Below are positions 1 to 10,936 of a stretch of DNA of 64,000 bases, in pieces. The stretch comes from Pyropia haitanensis (taxonomy: Eukaryota; Rhodophyta; Bangiophyceae; Bangiales; Bangiaceae): positions 2,929,090 through 2,993,089 of the forward strand of contig SDUX01000010.1 of NCBI GenBank assembly GCA_008729055.1, in the 5' to 3' direction. The position numbers were made by a program, and so were the translations under genes. Numbering within the stretch: the first letter of the stretch is position 1; each line of letters begins with the position of its first letter. The notes below the pieces were generated by a model, which was given only the letters and a program-made list of their open reading frames with translations, did not search any database and was not told the origin of the DNA.

Positions 1-1110
1 GCGGCAGGCGGGCGTCGTCGCGGGCCTCCGCGCCGAGCTGGACGCCGCCCACGCGGCGGTGGCGGCCGCGACGGACGACGCGGCGGCGGCGGCGGCCGCC
101 ACCAACGAGGCGGCCGCCGACGGCCGACGGCGGGTCGAGGCGGCGGCCGCGGCCGCCGCCGCGGCGGGGGAGGACCGCGACCGGGTGCGGGCAGACGCGG
201 CAGCGGCGGCCGCGGCGGCGGCCGCAGCGCTGGATGCCGCGACGGAAGCGGCCGCGTCGGCCACGCGGGAGCTGCACCGCGTGCGGGGAGAGGCCGCGGC
301 GGCCGCCGCCGACGCGGCGGCGGAGCTGTCGCGCGTACGCGCGGCCGCGGCGGCCGACGTGGACGCCGCGTTGGCACGGGTCCACGCACGACAAGCCGCG
401 GCGGCCGTCGCTGCGGCGGCGCCCGGCCGCCCCGCCGACGTGGCGGCCGCCGCGGAAGGCGCCGCGCGGTGCGTCAGCGGCGGCGGCACGGCGGCGAGGA
501 GCGGCAGCGACGGCGACGCGGCGGCGCGGAGCAGCGACGGCAGCTCGGACGGCGGCACCGACGGCCCGCCACCGTCGGTGAGCGACGGCGGCTCCCTGAG
601 CGGCGCCGCCACGTCCGACGCTGGCGGCGGCAGCGACCCGCCCGCGCGCGTCGGCAACGCCCACCCCCTGGTGACCCCCCTCACTTCCGGGGAGAGCGCC
701 GACTGGGGCAGCGACGGCGGCGGCAGCACCACCACCAGCGGCGACCGCCGCCGCCGCCGCCGCCGCCGCGACGCGCTGTCGCCAACCCCCTCCGCGGCCA
801 CGACGACAGCGGTCCGCCCCGGTGCGGCGGCGGCGACGGCGGGCACCCCCCCCTCCCCCCGCCCTCCCGGCGGGCGGCGGCCGCCGTCTCGGCCGGCGAG
901 CGGGAGCACCTCCACGCGCTCCTCGCCGCCGCCGCCGACGGCGCCGCCGACGCGGACGCGGCGGCCGCCGCGGCCGACGCGCGGGCGGCGGCGGCCGAGG
1001 CACGGGCGGCGGCGGCCGAGGCGGCGCTCGCCGCCGCGACGGGCGGCGGCGGCCGCCGGGGGGGGGGGGGGGGGGGGTGGTCGCCCGCGGCGGCCGCTAC
1101 GGGACTGGCA

Positions 1111-1160
<50 letters not shown>

Positions 1161-1780
1161 TGGGCGGCGGCGGCGGCCGCCGCCGCCGCCGCGGCGGCGA
1201 CGACGCCAGCGTCGGCGGCGGGGGTGCTGCGGACGGCGGTGACGGGGGGGGGGGAGTCGGTGGGGTGCCCGGGTGCTGCCTGCCGCCGCTGGGCGGCGGC
1301 GGTGGGGGTGGGCGGGGGGGCGGAGGGGCGGCCGGCGACGGCACCACCACGGCGGCGGCGGCGGCGGCGGCGGCGGCAGCGACGGCGGCGGTGCCGCCAC
1401 GGCGGCCGCGGCGGCCACCCGCGGCGGCGGTGGCGGCGGCCACCCGCGGCGGGGGCGGAGGGGGGGTGGGGGGGGGGGCCGCCGCGCTCGTCGACCGCCT
1501 CCTCTGCCGCCGCCACGTGCTGAGCGTCACCGCGGCGCCGCAGGGGGTGGCGCCGCCGCCGCCACCGCCGCCGCCGTCCGCGTCGGCGGCGGCTCCGTCC
1601 AAGGCGTCGGCGTCGCCGTCCAAAGCGTCGGCGGCACCGTCCAAGGCGGCGGCGTCGCCGTCCAAAGCGTCGGCGGCACCGTCCAAAGCGGCGGCCGCCA
1701 CGGAGGCGGAAAGCACACCGCGCAAGGGCAGGGGGATGGGCGGCGCCCCCGCAGGGCGTGCCCCCGCAAGAGGCTGGTGA
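1..1780 (+). CDS. Ala-rich coiled-coil protein, 3' part (5' end outside window)
   Basis: The reading frame is open from the left edge, so the start lies upstream of the window. The N-terminal visible part is a long alanine-rich segment with regularly spaced Arg, Glu, Asp and Leu, as in a coiled coil, followed by a Ser/Gly/Asp-rich linker. Near 885-1050 the coiled-coil-like pattern (for example GEREHLHALL) continues in a different frame, reached across the poly-C run near 846-860. The frame changes again at the poly-G run at 1060-1077. The last part, from about 1485, is coding-like and carries PSKA repeats before TGA at 1778-1780. No family is recognised. The frame changes are probably homopolymer errors, so exact boundaries inside the gene are uncertain. 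Confidence 0.5.
1591..1695 (+). repeat. 21-bp tandem repeat encoding SPSKA-type heptads
   Basis: Five imperfect copies of a 21-bp unit encode alternating SPSKASA and APSKAAA heptads at the C-terminus of the partial gene. Lys/Ala/Ser-Pro repeats like these resemble histone H1-type tails, which bind nucleic acid; that role is an inference. Confidence 0.7.
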
Positions 1781-2063
1781 GAGGTTGGCGGTGGCCGGGG
1801 GTGGGCGGGGGGGGGGGTGCGGAGAGCGGGCATAGTTGGAGCAACGGACCACCCGCCAGCCCTGCCGAGCGGTGGAGCGGGCGGATTGTCGGTGGGGGGG
1901 GGAGCGCGGCCGCGCGACACCCGCGCTACGGGCGCGTGGGACTGGTCTGGACGTCCGCCGCGTGCACGGGCACGCTCGCCGCTGCCGCCGCCCCCTCCCG
2001 CCCACGCGCGCCGCCCATTCCCAGCCGGGGGGGCGTCCGCGCCGCCGCGGCGGCGGCGGCCGC

Positions 2064-2473
2064 CTAGCCGAGCAGAAACGCCAGCGCCGGGGACACGTCG
2101 TCCCCCCCCCCCCCCCCTCCCCCCATCCGCGGCCGCCGCGGCGAGCACCGCCCCCCCCCCCGCGGCGGCGGCCGCGGCGTCGGCGGCGGCCACGTCCGCC
2201 TCCCACGCGGCGACGAGCGACGGGATGAGGTCCCCCCCCAGGGCGGGCGCGTGGACCCACAGCGCCACCCACGTGGCCGCCACCGTCGCGGCGGTGGCGG
2301 GGGTGACCGCCGCCGCCGCCGCCGCGGTGGCGGCGGGGTCGGCGGCGGTCAGGGCGGTGACGACCGCCGCCTTGGACGCCGCGTCCGCGGTGAGGGCGGC
2401 GGCGGCGGTGGTGAGGAGCACGTCGAGGGCGGGGGGGGGAGCGTCGCCGCCACGGCCGGGACGCCCGCCGCGG

Positions 2474-2506
<33 letters not shown>

Positions 2507-3016
2507 GCGCCGTCGCCACCGTCGGTGGCACCGCCGCCGCCGCCGCCGTCGCCGCCGCCGCCGCCGCCGCCGCGGTCGCCGTCACCGTCGTGGCCGACGC
2601 CGTCGTCAGCGGCTCGCCGTCGGCGGCCGCGACGGCGGCCTCCCCCCCCCCGCGGCGCCACACACGCCACACGCGCGGCACGCGGCGGCGGCGCGGGCGA
2701 CGCCCGCCGCCACCCGCCGCAGCCGCGCGGCGGTGGCGGCCAGCTCCGCCGCCGCCGCCGCGCCCTCCGCGGCGGCGGCGGCCACCGCCGCGGCGGTCCC
2801 CCCCCCGGCGGCACCGCCCCCCTCTGGCCACCCACCCACGTCGCCCTCCCCCCCCCCAGCGGCTCCCCCGCGGCGCCCGCCCACGCGACGGGGTACACGA
2901 CCGTCGCGTCGTCGGCGGTGGCGGTGGTGGTGGCCGCCCCCGCCACGGGCCCCGCCGCGACCGCCCGCAGCCGCAGCACCGCGGACGCTGCCGCCGTCGC
3001 GGCGGGGCGGCCCGCC

Positions 3017-3047
<31 letters not shown>

Positions 3048-3146
3048 GGGCGGTGGCGGCAAAGGCACGGGCGTAGCGGGGGCGGGTGATGGTGGGGGGG
3101 GGGGGGGGTGCCCGCAGGGTAGGGGGGGGGGGGGGGGGGGCATCAT
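2064..3146 (-). CDS. Ala-rich unknown protein, frame broken at homopolymers
   Basis: Coding potential is clear on the minus strand but is spread over three frames joined at poly-G/C runs (near 2646, 2665, 2830-2860, 2435, 2235 and 2106). Reading down the strand gives segments such as YARAFAATARAAA, VLRLRAVAAGPVAGAAT, DDATVVYPVAWAGAAGEP, ALDVLLTTAAAALTADAASK, WVALWVHAPALG and LIPSLVAAWEADVAAADA, then DDVSPALAFLLG and TAG at 2066-2064. The start is probably the ATG pair at 3146-3141, directly before a poly-C run, but this is uncertain. No domain is recognised; the helical, Ala/Leu-rich pattern would suit an alpha-helical repeat or bundle. It converges with the gene ending at 1780. Confidence 0.5.
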
Positions 3147-3851
3147 CGCCGCGCCCGCGCAGCGGCCGCCGCGTGGACGAGAGCGGATGAAGGGGGGGGG
3201 CGGGGGGACGCGCGCGGGCGGTGGTGTGTGGAGGGGCGAGAAGAGAGACAAAAGGGGTAGGCAGGGGGAGGGAACGGATATTGTATGGGGGGGAGGAGAA
3301 GGAAGAGGGGGGGGGGGGAGAGAGGACGAGGGGAATGTGGTGAGGACGAGGAGGGAAGAGGGAGGGCAGGGGACGGGGGGGGAGGGCGGCCTGGGAGGAG
3401 GAGGAGGGCGGGTAGTACAGTACAGGTAGGTAGGGCCAGGTGCGCACGCCCATGCGGTCGACGTCTTTTGGGGTGGGTGGGCGCGTGAGGCAGCAGGCCA
3501 TCGGTTTGGCTGGGGCGGACGCCGCCGCCGCCGCACGGGATCCCGCTAGCCACAATTCCATCGGGCACGTTGGTGTGTTCCGGCCGCGGCCGGGCGGCCC
3601 GAGCCCGATGCGATGCGGACCGCCGCCGTGGCCACAACTCCCCCGCTGACCGGTGCGCGGCGGCCGCGCGCGCGTGTGGGGCGGCACACCCAATTCCGGG
3701 TGCCACGGGAGGAGCGAGCGTCGGCGCGCTGACGGCGGGGCGGGGCGGCCAGCCGGGGACGCGTGTGGGGTGGCCGCGGGCGGGTGGGGGCGGCCGTGCG
3801 CCCACGGGTGCGCCGCCGGCCGTCTTGGCCAGGCGCGTCGGTACTGGCGCC
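3147..3851. promoter_or_regulatory. Probable bidirectional promoter region
   Basis: No convincing gene is seen between the divergent starts at 3146 (-) and 3852 (+). The stretch 3181-3420 is purine-rich on the plus strand. A palindrome-like GTAGTACAGTACAGG at 3412-3426 belongs to a motif seen again in other intergenic regions of this window. No TATA box is obvious. Confidence 0.4.
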
Positions 3852-4925
3852 ATGTCGCTGTCCGCCGCCGCCGCCGCCGCCGCCGCCGTCACCGCCGCGG
3901 CCGCCGTCGCCACGGTCGCCGCTGGCGGCGGGTCCACCCCCCCCGCCCCGGCAGTCTGCGGTCGGCGGCGGCGGTTTTGCGCGCCGACGGCGGCGAGCGC
4001 CCGCGCGCGTCGCCGCCCCCGTTGCGCGGCCCACCCGCGGCGCCGCCGTGCCCCCCACCGCCCCCCGGCCATTTGGCCGCCACCCCGCCGCGGCGGTGGT
4101 GGCCGCCATGGCGGCGGCCGCCACGGTGGGGCACCCCCCGCCCCCCCCCCCCCCCCCCCCAGCGACCCCCCCCCCCCGCCAGCCCTGCCGCCGCTGACGC
4201 TGCTCGACCTCCCCCCCGAGCTCCTCGGCCTCATCCTCGAGGCGCTGCCCGGCGCGGACCTCGCGCGGGTGCAGGCCGTCTCGTCGGGCCTCCGCGCCGC
4301 CGCCGCCGACGGCGCGCTGTGGCGGCGGCTCGTCCTCCGTCGGTGGCACGTGGACCGGCCGCCGCGGCGGGTGGCGGCGGCGGCGGGTGGCGGCGGCGGC
4401 GGCGGCCGCGGCGGGCCGCGGCAGGGGGGGGACGCCGCCGGCGGTATCGGCGGCCGCCGCCGCCGGCTGGTGGGCGGCGGCGCGGCCGCGCCGGCCGTGC
4501 GAAAGGGGGCGCCGGCGGCGGTGCCGGGCGTGCCGCCCGCGGCCGACTACCAGGCGCTGTATGAGAACTGGCGCGCCCTCCGGCGGATGCCCGCGTCGCC
4601 CTACAGTGGCCACCGGTGGCCCGCGTTTGCGCGGCCGCCGCGGCCGCCGCGGGGCCGCCGTCGGGGGGGGGGGGACGACGACGGTGGGGGCGGCTGCGGT
4701 GGGGCCGCCGGGGGGGGGGGGGACGCCGCCCGTGCTGCGGCCGCCGCGGACGCCGCCGCCGGCCGCCGCGGCTGCGCTGCGTGTGCGGTGGATGTGAGCG
4801 TGTGGGTGACGCTCGCGCCGGCGGATGACTGCCGGCTGGGCGTGGCGCCGGGGGGGGGGGAGGACGCCGCGGCGGTGGCGGCCGCGTGGGCACTGGGCAG
4901 TGGCGGCGGTGGTGGTGGCGGTGGC

Positions 4926-4957
<32 letters not shown>

Positions 4958-5951
4958 TGGCGGTGGCGGTGGCGGTGGCGGCGATGGAAGGGGGGCGGGG
5001 GCGGCGAACGGCGAGGCGGCCAGTGGCGGCGGCGGCGGCGGCGGCGGCTCCCCAGTGGCGGTGGCGGCGACGTCGGCGGCGCCCGTCGCGCGCACCCTCT
5101 GCTTGCGGGTGGTGGTGCAGAGCCACGGGGCGGCGCCGGTGCGGCTGCACCTGCGCCACCTGTCGCTGGTCACTCTTGGCGGGGCGACGCTGTCGCCGCG
5201 GCGGCTGCGGCCGCTGCCGTCGGGGGGGCGAGCAGGGGGGGGGGGGGCGACGCCGCCCGCCGCGGTGGGGTGCGGCGGCGGTGGCGGCGGCGGGTCACCG
5301 CCCAGCTGGGCGGGCTGCGCCCCGCCCCCGTGTGGCTTCCCCGTGGCCGCGGCGGGGGGGGCGGCGGCGACGACCGCCGCGGCGGCAGACGCCCCCACCC
5401 CCGTGCCGGCCGGACTGCCGGCACGGCAGCCGCCGCCGCCTGCCGCCACGTGGGACATCCTCGGCGTCCACGTCCTGGCGCTGCTGCCCGCATCGGGCGG
5501 CGCACGGCCACCGTCACCCGCCATTGGGGCCGCCACCGCCGCCGCCGCCGCCGTGCCCGGCGGCGGCGCCGCCGCCGCCGCCGACGGCGACGGCAGTGAC
5601 GACGGCGAGGACGACGCGGACGACGCGGGCGTGCGGGTGACGCTGGCCGAATCCGACGCCGCCATCGTGTCCGTCACCGTCCCGGCGCCGGCCGAGGCGG
5701 TGTGGGAGCCGGACGTGCTCGAGCGCCTCGCCGCGGCGGTGGTGCCCGTGTCGCCGTCGCCGACGGCAGTGGCGGGGGCGGCGTGGGGTGGGGGGTGTGG
5801 GTGTGGCGACGGCGCCGCCGCGGCGTGGCGGCGGCGGCGGCGGCGGCGGCGGGCGGTGCGGGTGACGTTTGAGGAGGCGTCGGTGTGGCAGTACTACCAG
5901 CCGATCAGCGGGGCGGGGTACGTGTTTCGAGAAAAGGCGGGGAGCTTGTGA
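3852..5951 (+). CDS. F-box protein with Gly-rich insert
   Basis: An F-box lies at 4192-4360: LTLLDLPPELLGLILEAL followed by a helix ending in LWRRLVLRRW. F-box proteins are substrate adaptors of SCF ubiquitin ligases, bound through SKP1. Downstream are conserved-looking beta-rich segments (YQALYENWRALRRMP, VSVWVTLAPADDCRLGV, VRLHLRHLSLVTLGG, WDILGVHVLALLP, VRVTFEEASVWQYYQPISG) that may form a substrate-binding domain I cannot name. They are separated by Gly- and Ala-rich low complexity. The 699-residue frame starts at ATG 3852. An ATG at 4108 in a strong context (gccgccATGg) is an alternative if the poly-C run at 4140-4165 holds an indel. The stop is TGA at 5949-5951. Confidence 0.75.
4903..4983 (+). 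repeat. Hexanucleotide (ggtggc) repeat encoding polyglycine
   Basis: A ggtggc-type repeat encodes an unbroken run of more than 25 glycines inside the F-box gene. Pure in-frame codon repeats of this kind are prone to length variation. Confidence 0.85.
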
Positions 5952-6839
5952 GGGGGTACGGACGGTGGGAGGGGCGGGGGGGGGGGGTGTCGTGGGCCGT
6001 GCGGCAGTTTTGAGAGGGAGGCGGCGGCGGCGGGAGTGGGCGGTGCCCGCGAAGAGCGCCGGGCTGGTGTGGTGGCGAGCGCGGCTGCCACTCAATGGGA
6101 GAGAGCGCGCCAGCGGTAGAGCTGGTGGCGGCGGTGGGGGCGGCCGCGGCGGCGGCGGTCGGGGCAGCGGCGGTGGCGGCGGTGGCTGCGGCTATGCCGG
6201 GCGCCATTTTCCGTACGGCCGCGGCGCTTGGCCAGGTGCGTGCCGCCCATTTTATTGTATTTTTTTTTCTTAGACATGTGGTGCACCACAAACACCTACC
6301 CTCCGCTCTGGTCGAGGCCATTGTGGCGCGCCGCCGTGCAGCCGACCTAGCGTGGCGCCACGCCGAGAGAGAGAAGAGGAGGCGCGGGCGGTAGCGACTT
6401 GGCTGTCGGCGCCCCCCGTGTGCCTCTGTGCGTGCGTGAGCACGAGTCTTTGCTCTTCCGGGGGGGGCTACAAGACTGTCTGAGACCCCCAAGTCCTGCT
6501 GTTCAAACTTTCATTTTTCATCAACGGACCACGCGAATCGCACTAAATTCGTACACGCCGCCTCTGTCCCGCCAACTGCGCGCCTGTACAGGCCGCTGTA
6601 CAGGCGGTAGCTGTCACTGCGACCGCGGTCGCGACACGCGGCGTCCGGACATCGTCGCATTGGCCCCACGACGCCCGCCGCCGCCGCCGACGCTACGACT
6701 GCTGGCCGCCCGTGACTCCCACACTCATCGACTGGATCAAGCGCTCGCCGTCCCCGCCAACCCTCTCTGTCTCTTCCCTGCTCCCTTTGTTCCCTCCCCC
6801 CCCGACACCGTCACTCGGCGTGGCCGCACCGGCGTGGCG
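5952..6839 (+). other. Intergenic, upstream region of RanGAP gene
   Basis: No supported gene. There is a T-rich patch at 6251-6272, and a repeated TGTACAGGC at about 6590-6606. The last 100 bases before the RanGAP start are pyrimidine-rich, as is usual for 5' leaders in this window. Confidence 0.5.
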
Positions 6840-8451
6840 ATGGCGTCCCCCAACGGCGCCGCCGACGCGGGCGTCTTTGCGGTCTCCCCCCCGCGCGGGA
6901 GCTCCTCACCGCCGCCCGCGCGGAGGAGCTGGTACTCGCCCCCGCCCGCGCGGCGGTCGCCGCCGCCGCCGCGGCCGGCACGCCCATCCACACCGCCCGG
7001 CTCGGGGGCCTCTCGTTTGGCGCCGACGCGGCGCCGGTCGGCGCCGCGGCGCTGTCTGCACTCGCCGCCGCGGGTACGCTGTCGTCGGTCGACGTGGCCG
7101 ACACGATCGCGGCACGGCCAGAGGCCGAGGCGCTCGCCGCGCTGGCGGTGCTCGTCGCGCCGCTGGCGGGGCTCGAGTCGCTGCGGGTGCTGGACGTGTC
7201 GGACAACGCGCTCGGCGCCAAGGGCATCCGCTCCCTCCGGGCGGCGCTGGCGGGCACCGCGGGGCGGCTGACGTCGGTGGCGTTTCAAAACAATGGCCTC
7301 GCCGCCGACGCGGGCGCGCTCATCACCGACTTTCTTACCCTCTCGGACGGCGGGGGGGATGGGGGGGGGGGGGCGGCGCCGCCACTGCCGCCGACACTGC
7401 CGCCGACGCCGCCGCTGCCAAGGCCGGCGAGGAGGAGCCGACTGCCGGCGGCCGGGTGTCGGCGCTGACCGAGCTCCGCATCCACAACAACCTGCTTGAG
7501 GACGCGGGCATGGTCGCGCTCGCGCCGCTCATCGCCGCGTCGCCCCGTCTCGCCACCCTCCGCCTGTCGTCGCTGCGCGTCGGTGCGCGGGGGATGGCGT
7601 GCGTCGCGGACGCGCTGGCGGGGGCGGTCAGCGGTGGGGGGGCGGGCGTCGGCGGCGCGCCGGGCCACTCGCGGCTGCGGGTGCTGGACCTGTCGGACAA
7701 CACGGTCGGCGCGGCGGGCGCCGCGGCGCTGGCCGAGGGGGTGCTCGCAGTGGCCCCGCGGCTGGAGGTGCTCAACTTGCGTGACACGTCGCTGGGTGAC
7801 CTCGGCGCCCGGCGGGTGCTCGCCGCCCTGACCGCCGCGCGGGAGCTGCGGAAGGAGGTGGGCGTGGACGCCGACGGGGGGGAGGGCGGCGGCGGGGACG
7901 GGGACGGGGACGGGGGCGACGCGGTGGCGGTCGCCGCGGGCCTCACCCAGCTGGACCTGTCGGGCAATGAGCTGTCGCCAGAGGGCGCCCGGTGGGTGGC
8001 CAAGTTCCTGCGCGCCGCGGGCGCGTCCCTGACGACGCTCCTCCTCGATGACAATGAGCTGACGTCGGCGGGGGCGGCCAAGGTGGCCTGCGCGCTGACG
8101 CCCGACACCACCCCCGCGCTCGTGTCGGTGAGCATGACGGGCAATGGCGTGGGCGGCCGCGGGGCGGTGGCGGTCGCCACCGCCGCCGCCGCGCTGCCGG
8201 CCGTGGCCGCGGTGGGGCTGAATGAGAATGCGATTGCGGAGGAGTCGCTGGCGCGCGTACGGGAGCTGCTGTCGGCGGAGGTTCTGGGCGACATGAGTGA
8301 CAATGAGGAGGACGAGGACGAGGACGAGGACGAGGAGGGAGGGGAGGACGAGGGGGATGAGGGTGCCAGCGACGAGGGCACGGATGAGGAGGTGGACGCG
8401 CTGACCGAGCGGCTGGCAAGAGGCGTTGGACTCGGCACCCTGCGCCACTGA
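6840..8451 (+). CDS. RANGAP1: Ran GTPase-activating protein (RanGAP)
   Basis: RanGAP stimulates GTP hydrolysis by Ran on the cytoplasmic side and so maintains the Ran gradient for nuclear transport. The protein is a leucine-rich-repeat array of the RNase-inhibitor/RanGAP class: LRVLDVSDNALGAKGIRSL, LTSVAFQNNGLAADAG, LTELRIHNNLLEDAGM, LRVLDLSDNTVGAAGA, LTQLDLSGNELSPEGA and LTTLLLDDNELTSAGA. It ends in the acidic tail typical of the family (NEEDEDEDEDEE, then DEGDEGASDE). The segment VDVADTIAARPE aligns with the family's catalytic-arginine loop; that Arg is codon 7115-7117. No plant-type WPP domain is present. Two frame changes, at the poly-C run at 6886-6891 and the poly-G tract at 7349-7372, must be bridged to read the whole protein (about 536 residues). 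Confidence 0.9.
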
Positions 8452-8923
8452 GGGGGTGGCGCACGGGGGGCGGGTAGCACGCAATCAATGGAGCTTCCGA
8501 ACCTTGAGTGGGACACGACCGCTGCTGTTCCTCTCCCGTGTGAACCGGAGATGTCACGTCTACGGGTCCCAGCACACGACCCACAGACTGTACGGCGTTG
8601 TCAGAGCCTCAGAGGGCGCACAGAGAGGGGCTCCATCGACCACGGCGGCTGTGGATGGATACCATTGACAAGGGCAGAAAAACCAAGCAAGTGTAGCTTT
8701 GCAACGAGACCCTAGCGTTCCAGCGTCGACAGCAGGGGGCGCAGGAGTGGGCGAGGCGAGCGTGCCGTGGCTCCGCAACCACCCCCAGAAGAAATCTAGC
8801 GCCGCCGCGGGTGGTGGCGTGGCCCCACCAAAAGGGTGGCCACCGCCCCACGCGCGCGCACACGCCGCCCCACCCGCGGCCGCCAGCCCCACACGAACCC
8901 CGCCACGCCGCCGGGCGACCCGC
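8452..8923. other. Convergent 3' intergenic region
   Basis: It lies between the stops of RanGAP (+) and uL23 (-) and should hold both 3' untranslated regions. No other gene or RNA is recognised. Confidence 0.5.
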
Positions 8924-10200
8924 TTAGATGATCCCAATCTTGGACGCCACGTCCAGGGCGTCCGTATCCGCTGGCAGCCGCACGTACGCCTTCTTTTGTC
9001 CGTCTGGGCGGATGAGCGTGTTGACCCGCTCGACCGGGATCTTGTACATGGACTTGACCGCAGACAGAATCTTGGGCTTGTTCGCCCGCACGTCCACAAT
9101 GAACACAATCGTGTTGTTGTCCTCAATCTTCTTCATCGCCGACTCGGTGGTCAGGGGGAACTTGACGATCGCCAGGTTGTCCACGCCCGCCTTCTTCGGC
9201 ACCGACTTGCGCGTGTACTTGGGGTCCCGCGCCAGCTTCAGCGTCTTGGGCCGGTGGAAGTGCACCGACGTGCGGATCTTCCGGGCCTTCTTCGTGGGCG
9301 CACCCTTGACGACGCCAGCCGCCTTGGTGGCCTTCTTCACCGCATTGGTCGGCTTCTTCACCGCACCGGTCTTGGCCGCACCGGTCTTGGCCGCACCGGT
9401 CTTGGCTGCACCGGCCTTGGCCGCACCGGTCTTGGCTGCACCGGCCTTGGCTGCACCGGCCTTGGCCGCATCGGTCTTGGCCGCATCGGTCTTGGCCGCA
9501 CCCGACTTGGCCGCACCCGTCTTCACCGTCCCGGTGGGCTTGCCATCTACACACACGCCGCACACGAGGACGAGGCCACGGGGTCCACGACGCACACCGT
9601 TCGCAAGCAACGGGCCACAGCGGGCGACGCCAGCAGCGGGAGGGACCCCCCAATGCGCCCGCCACGGCGTACGCACCAAGGACCAAAACGACAGACGAGT
9701 CAGTGCCGTAAACGACGGGCCGCGCCTATCCGTCGCTGCACACAGCCAACCACCGGATGGTCCCCACCCGCCACGCCACGGGCACCACGGGCGGCACCGC
9801 GTCGCACACGCGCACGCCCACACGCGCGGCGGGCATCCAAACCCGTGTGCAGCTCGCCATAGAGAGCCACGGGCCGGCCCACGCTACCGTGTCGCCGCCA
9901 CGGGGCGGGTCACCACAGCACGCCCCAGCGCGCCGCCCCAGGGGCCGTACGCCATGCGGTGGGGGCGCGGCACGTGCCAGGCCGCGTTGCATCGCAGGTA
10001 CAAGAGCGATTGCAGGTAGGACAAACGGCCAAGCTTGGCACCGCCACCCGCGCACACTCACCAATGCCCCACGACGGGGGCAATCGGCATGACGCCCCCC
10101 CCCCCCCCCCCCCCCCCCCGGCAACACCCCACCTCCCGACTCCTCCCAACGGAAAAAAAAAAACGAGCAGAGGTCCACCACACGTACCACCACGTGCCAT
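8924..10200 (-). CDS. RPL23A: 60S ribosomal protein uL23 (L23a) with H1-like N-terminal tail, two exons
   Basis: uL23 is a core large-subunit ribosomal protein at the polypeptide exit tunnel. The C-terminal domain is a full match by eye: [68 protein letters not shown] and DVASKIGII. The proposed join is exon 1 at 10200-10188 (MARG plus one base), intron with GTACGT donor and TAG acceptor, and exon 2 at 9546-8924. It gives 636 nt and 211 residues with no frame problem. The N-terminal half is a Lys/Ala repeat tail (KTGAA units) much like histone H1. Insect L22 and L23a are known to carry H1-like extensions. An alternative first exon at about 10091-10064 with a GTGAGT donor does not keep the frame. 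Confidence 0.94.
9360..9530 (-). repeat. 15-bp tandem repeat encoding K-(T/A/S)-(G/D)-A-A pentads
   Basis: About eleven copies of a 15-bp unit (plus-strand ttggccgcaccggtc and variants) encode five-residue Lys/Ala units in the N-terminal tail of uL23. The copies are nearly identical, which implies recent slippage or unequal exchange. Confidence 0.9.
9547..10187 (-). other. Intron 1 of uL23 gene
   Basis: The donor is GTACGT after a 13-nt coding exon and the acceptor is TAG before ATGGCAAG. Phase is 1 on both sides. At 641 nt it is the longest intron I can support here. It contains a poly-G run (minus sense) at 10120-10093. Confidence 0.7.
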
Positions 10201-10670
10201 GACGACAACAACGCAAGGGTGAACCTGACAGCGGGGAGGCTGCTTCTGGGGAGGAACACGGGCAGCAACGAGGTGGGGGGAGGGGGGCGACGGGGATGGG
10301 CGCCACGACGGTGGGATCGCCTCGCCCCGCCCGGTAGCCGGCCCGTCGTCGCCGCGGCGGCCGGCGCCAGACTCTGGCCGCGTGTCCCGACGGACAATTG
10401 GTCGATCCGCGGATACGCTCCCAAATTTCTTGAGCCTGGTTTTATCCGTTTCCATACGACTTGTCCCGCAGACTGACACTACTCCATTACGACAGAAACG
10501 GGTGTTGAGCGTGCATCATGCCAGTACTTTCTCGATGGATGATGACCCTGGATCGTGATCCGTGTGGTGGTGGGTGTCGACGGAGCTGGCGGCCGCCGTC
10601 GTCGTCTCGGTCCCCCCCCCTCTCGCGGAACGCACCCTCGACCAGACCGACGCGCGCGGGCGGCCGCGCC
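10201..10670. promoter_or_regulatory. Bidirectional promoter region, uL23 (-) and FKBP (+)
   Basis: The divergent starts lie 470 bp apart. The middle (10395-10520) is the least GC-rich part. No coding segment is supported and no TATA box is obvious. Confidence 0.45.
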
Positions 10671-10888
10671 ATGGCCAGCCGCGCCCCGCTCCCCCCCCTC
10701 GCCATGGCCTTTCGGGCACCCCCCCGGCTGCTGGCCTCCCCCCGCCCCCGCCCCCCGCTCCGTCCCGTCTGCCGGCCCGCCCTGTGCCAGGCGGACGCTC
10801 CCCCCCCCGGCGGCGTGGCGCCGCCCCGCGCCGCCGCCGCGCCCGTCTCCCGCCGCGCCGCCGTGGCCGCCACCGCCCGGGCGGTGGC

Positions 10889-10936
<48 letters not shown>

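Noticed and set aside
1097..2272. Long minus-strand frame across the partial coiled-coil gene
   Set aside because: It is Arg/Gly/Pro shadow sequence opposite a clearly alanine-coded plus-strand gene; only its first part, from 2272 to about 2064, overlaps the true minus-strand gene.
10064..10091. Alternative first exon of uL23 (ATGCCGATTG with GTGAGT donor)
   Set aside because: Splicing to the only good acceptor creates an immediate stop; the 13-nt exon at 10200-10188 keeps the frame.
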